Shown here piece after piece: positions 4,625-6,445 of a stretch of DNA of 6,445 nucleotides; the stretch's first letter is position 1; every line of letters begins with the position of its first letter. The DNA comes from Anaerolineaceae bacterium UBA2260. Its GTDB lineage: Bacteria; Chloroflexota; Anaerolineae; Anaerolineales; Anaerolineaceae. The stretch lies in NCBI GenBank assembly GCA_002347485.1, contig DDXM01000036.1, positions 1 to 6,445 of the forward strand, read 5' to 3'. The notes below the pieces were generated by a model that saw only the letters and a list, made by a program, of their open reading frames with translations, did no database searches and was not told where the DNA came from. The translations under genes were made by a program, and so were the position numbers.

Positions 4625-6445
4625 ATGTTTAAATCCAAACTAAAATCGCTGTTCAACCTTGAGCGCAAGTGGGTGAAGCTTGCGCTGATTGGGCTGGGCA
4701 TCATCATCCTGCTGGCGATCCTGGCGCTGCTCGGCTCGATGAGGCTGCAGGATGGCGGCTTGAAATTCAACCAGCCGAAAACAGCCGCACCGGTGAGCGA
4801 AGAGCTCCCGTTAACCCCCGGCGCGGAGCCGCAGTTCGAAGCTCCCAAGAGCCTCACCGACCCAGAACAAGTTGCGCTCGCCGAGCAGGTACGCGCTGCC
4901 GCTGCGGCGCGTGAAGACGTGATGGCATTCGTGATCTATGATGTGGCGGTGGACAGCGTGGAATACTCAAAGGATGGCAAACTCGCCCTGGTGTGGATCT
5001 CGCTGGTCGACAAGGAAACCGGACTGGTACAGCCTGGTGAACCCGGGTTGGTGATCGCCCAGGAGAAGAAGAATCCCACCAAACCCTGGAAACTCACCTT
5101 CCAGGCGGATGCGGATTTCGCCGCCGCGCTACAAGCCGTACCTAACAAACTGCTCTCTGCGGAAGTGAAGGCGTTCTACATGCCTGCGCTGCAAAAGGAG
5201 CAGAAATCCGGCGTGGTCTATTCCGGCTACCGCCTCCCGTGGAAGCCCGGCCAGACCGTGCGCCTCACCGGAAGCATCGGTCATGTCTACACCTACAAAT
5301 CCTGCCCGTCCTCCTGCCTGTACGCTTTCGATTTCGCCAATGGCACCATGTTCGATGTGGTCGCCGCCAGGGCAGGTACGGTCAAATACGTCGTCTGGAA
5401 GTACGAGAACGGCGACCCGAAAAATACCAATTACATCGTCCTGGAGGACACCAGCACCAGCCCCACCACTTACCAGGTCTACCTGCACCTGGCTCATGAG
5501 AGCATCCCCGCCGAGCTGCGCAAGGTGGGCGCGAAGGTAGTGCAGGGGCAATTCCTCGGCAAGGCGGATGACACCGGTTACAGCACCGGGCATCATCTGC
5601 ATTTCCATGTGCATACCAACCCCGAGTCGTACTGGGGTAAATCGGTCGATATCGTCTTCGATGACGTGACCGTCAATGGCGGCCGCCCGCGCCTGTGCTC
5701 AGAAGCCAAGGCATACCCGCAGTTTGGTAGTGAGTGCATGCCGCAAGACAAGTACGTTTCCAACAACGGCGACTCCGAGCTGCCCACCGGCGGTATTTCC
5801 AGTCCCGAAGTGGGCACTAAGATCAAGGCGCCGACCGTCAACATCACCGGCTGGATGAAAGATGACATGGGCGTTGCCAGCGGTCAGTTGTACATTAAGT
5901 TGGGCAGCCAGAAGTGGAAGCCCATTGGCAATTCATTTAAAAAGACAGAATTCTCACGCTCGCTTGATCTATGCGCTGCGGGCATCCCCGATGGTGAATT
6001 TTCGCTCGCCATTGAGGTGACTGATAAAGCCGGCAATGTTTCCGCTCTGATGGGGGAGACCAAACTGGTTAAGGATTACGATTGTCCCGCGCAGCCGCCG
6101 GTGTGCGTGCCCGCCAACGACGAGGTGGCGCTGTACTCTGATCCTGACTTCCAGGGCAGCTGCCAGCTGCTGAAAGTGGGTGAATACCCCAATCTGGCTG
6201 ACCTGCCGCAGGTGGGCGCTGACAAGGCGCAGTCCATCCAGGTGGGCGCTAATGTTACCGCGCTGCTTTTCCCTGAGATCAATTTTTCCGGGGTTGAAGA
6301 GGTCTTCCAGGATGGCGACAATAACCTGGGCAACAATCCCATCGGCTCAGCCAACGCGGCATCGGCGAAAGTGATCGCGCGCCAGTTGCTGCCGGCGCCG
6401 GTCGTAATCACCCTGCCTGAAGCGATCAGCACGGATACCGTGCTC
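4625..6445 (+). CDS. Membrane-anchored M23 (LytM-like) peptidase with Ig-like and beta/gamma-crystallin domains (3' truncated)
   Basis: An uninterrupted frame of 607 codons runs off the right edge. A basic N-terminus and a hydrophobic helix at about 17-38 suggest a type II anchor with the body outside the cytoplasm. After a Pro-rich linker, residues 97-190 form a domain I do not recognise. The M23 domain spans about 205-345: His220 and Asp236 (YAFDF) as likely Zn ligands, His288 in YLHLAH, and the HxH motif (His324, His326) in GHHLHFHVH, so it looks catalytically complete. It would cut peptide crosslinks in cell wall or extracellular protein. Residues 398-485 look Ig-like (VNITGWMKDDMGVASGQL, then VTDKAGNVS). 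Residues 498-585 form a beta/gamma-crystallin unit with two Greek-key signatures, YSDPDFQG (504-511) and FPEINFSG (549-556). GAGGTG at 4615-4620 precedes the ATG by 4 nt. The start codon and anchor agree. Confidence 0.87.
   Translation, partial: MFKSKLKSLFNLERKWVKLALIGLGIIILLAILALLGSMRLQDGGLKFNQPKTAAPVSEELPLTPGAEPQFEAPKSLTDPEQVALAEQVRAAAAAREDVMAFVIYDVAVDSVEYSKDGKLALVWISLVDKETGLVQPGEPGLVIAQEKKNPTKPWKLTFQADADFAAALQAVPNKLLSAEVKAFYMPALQKEQKSGVVYSGYRLPWKPGQTVRLTGSIGHVYTYKSCPSSCLYAFDFANGTMFDVVAARAGTVKYVVWKYENGDPKNTNYIVLEDTSTSPTTYQVYLHLAHESIPAELRKVGAKVVQGQFLGKADDTGYSTGHHLHFHVHTNPESYWGKSVDIVFDDVTVNGGRPRLCSEAKAYPQFGSECMPQDKYVSNNGDSELPTGGISSPEVGTKIKAPTVNITGWMKDDMGVASGQLYIKLGSQKWKPIGNSFKKTEFSRSLDLCAAGIPDGEFSLAIEVTDKAGNVSALMGETKLVKDYDCPAQPPVCVPANDEVALYSDPDFQGSCQLLKVGEYPNLADLPQVGADKAQSIQVGANVTALLFPEINFSGVEEVFQDGDNNLGNNPIGSANAASAKVIARQLLPAPVVITLPEAISTDTVL

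Noticed and set aside
4669..5868. Short frames on both strands across the M23 gene (for example 5129-5614 minus, 5239-5499 plus)
   Set aside because: All are shadows of the continuous frame that starts at 4625 and has domain structure along its length.

Overview
The window looks like ordinary chromosomal DNA from a moderately GC-rich bacterium with AT-rich intergenic spaces. The protein types (a DSF-type carrier protein beside a GufA-like ZIP transporter, a PepSY-like/Met-rich/zinc-ribbon pair, an M29 aminopeptidase, and an anchored M23 peptidase with a beta/gamma-crystallin tail) remind me most of Chloroflexota, class Anaerolineae. That placement is from memory of family resemblance, not from a search.

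Layout: (1) 1-58 is the end of an upstream gene, closed by a strong hairpin terminator (81-114). (2) 115-386 holds no convincing gene, but it carries two diverged copies of a roughly 46-bp direct repeat with foldable sequence between them, followed by a promoter. (3) 423-1502 is a probable two-gene operon: a ZIP metal transporter and a small phosphopantetheine carrier protein. (4) 1503-1556 is an AT-rich control region with heptamers repeated every 11 bp in the manner of a PhoB/PhoP-class operator. It precedes a tightly coupled pair (1583-2781): a membrane-anchored protein with two PepSY-like repeats, and a two-helix membrane protein with a Met-rich loop and a C-terminal zinc ribbon. (5) 2803-2848 has a hairpin/palindrome and a -10 element, then an M29 aminopeptidase (2883-3989) ending in a strong terminator. 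(6) A VOC-fold protein lies on the minus strand (4055-4477), convergent to the aminopeptidase. (7) Divergent from it, from 4625, a long reading frame runs off the right edge (607 codons visible). It encodes a membrane-anchored M23 peptidase with Ig-like and beta/gamma-crystallin domains.

How they may work together: the ZIP transporter, the Met-rich/PepSY-like pair and the zinc ribbon suggest a metal or envelope-homeostasis theme for the left half, but this rests on composition and family resemblance. The aminopeptidase, the VOC protein and the M23 peptidase look like independent transcription units. I see no insertion sequence, CRISPR array, tRNA, rRNA or phage module. The most notable items are the 11-bp-phased repeats before the PepSY-like/zinc-ribbon pair, the Met-rich loop built from an 18-bp tandem repeat, the carrier protein paired with a metal transporter, and the repeat-bearing gap at 115-386.
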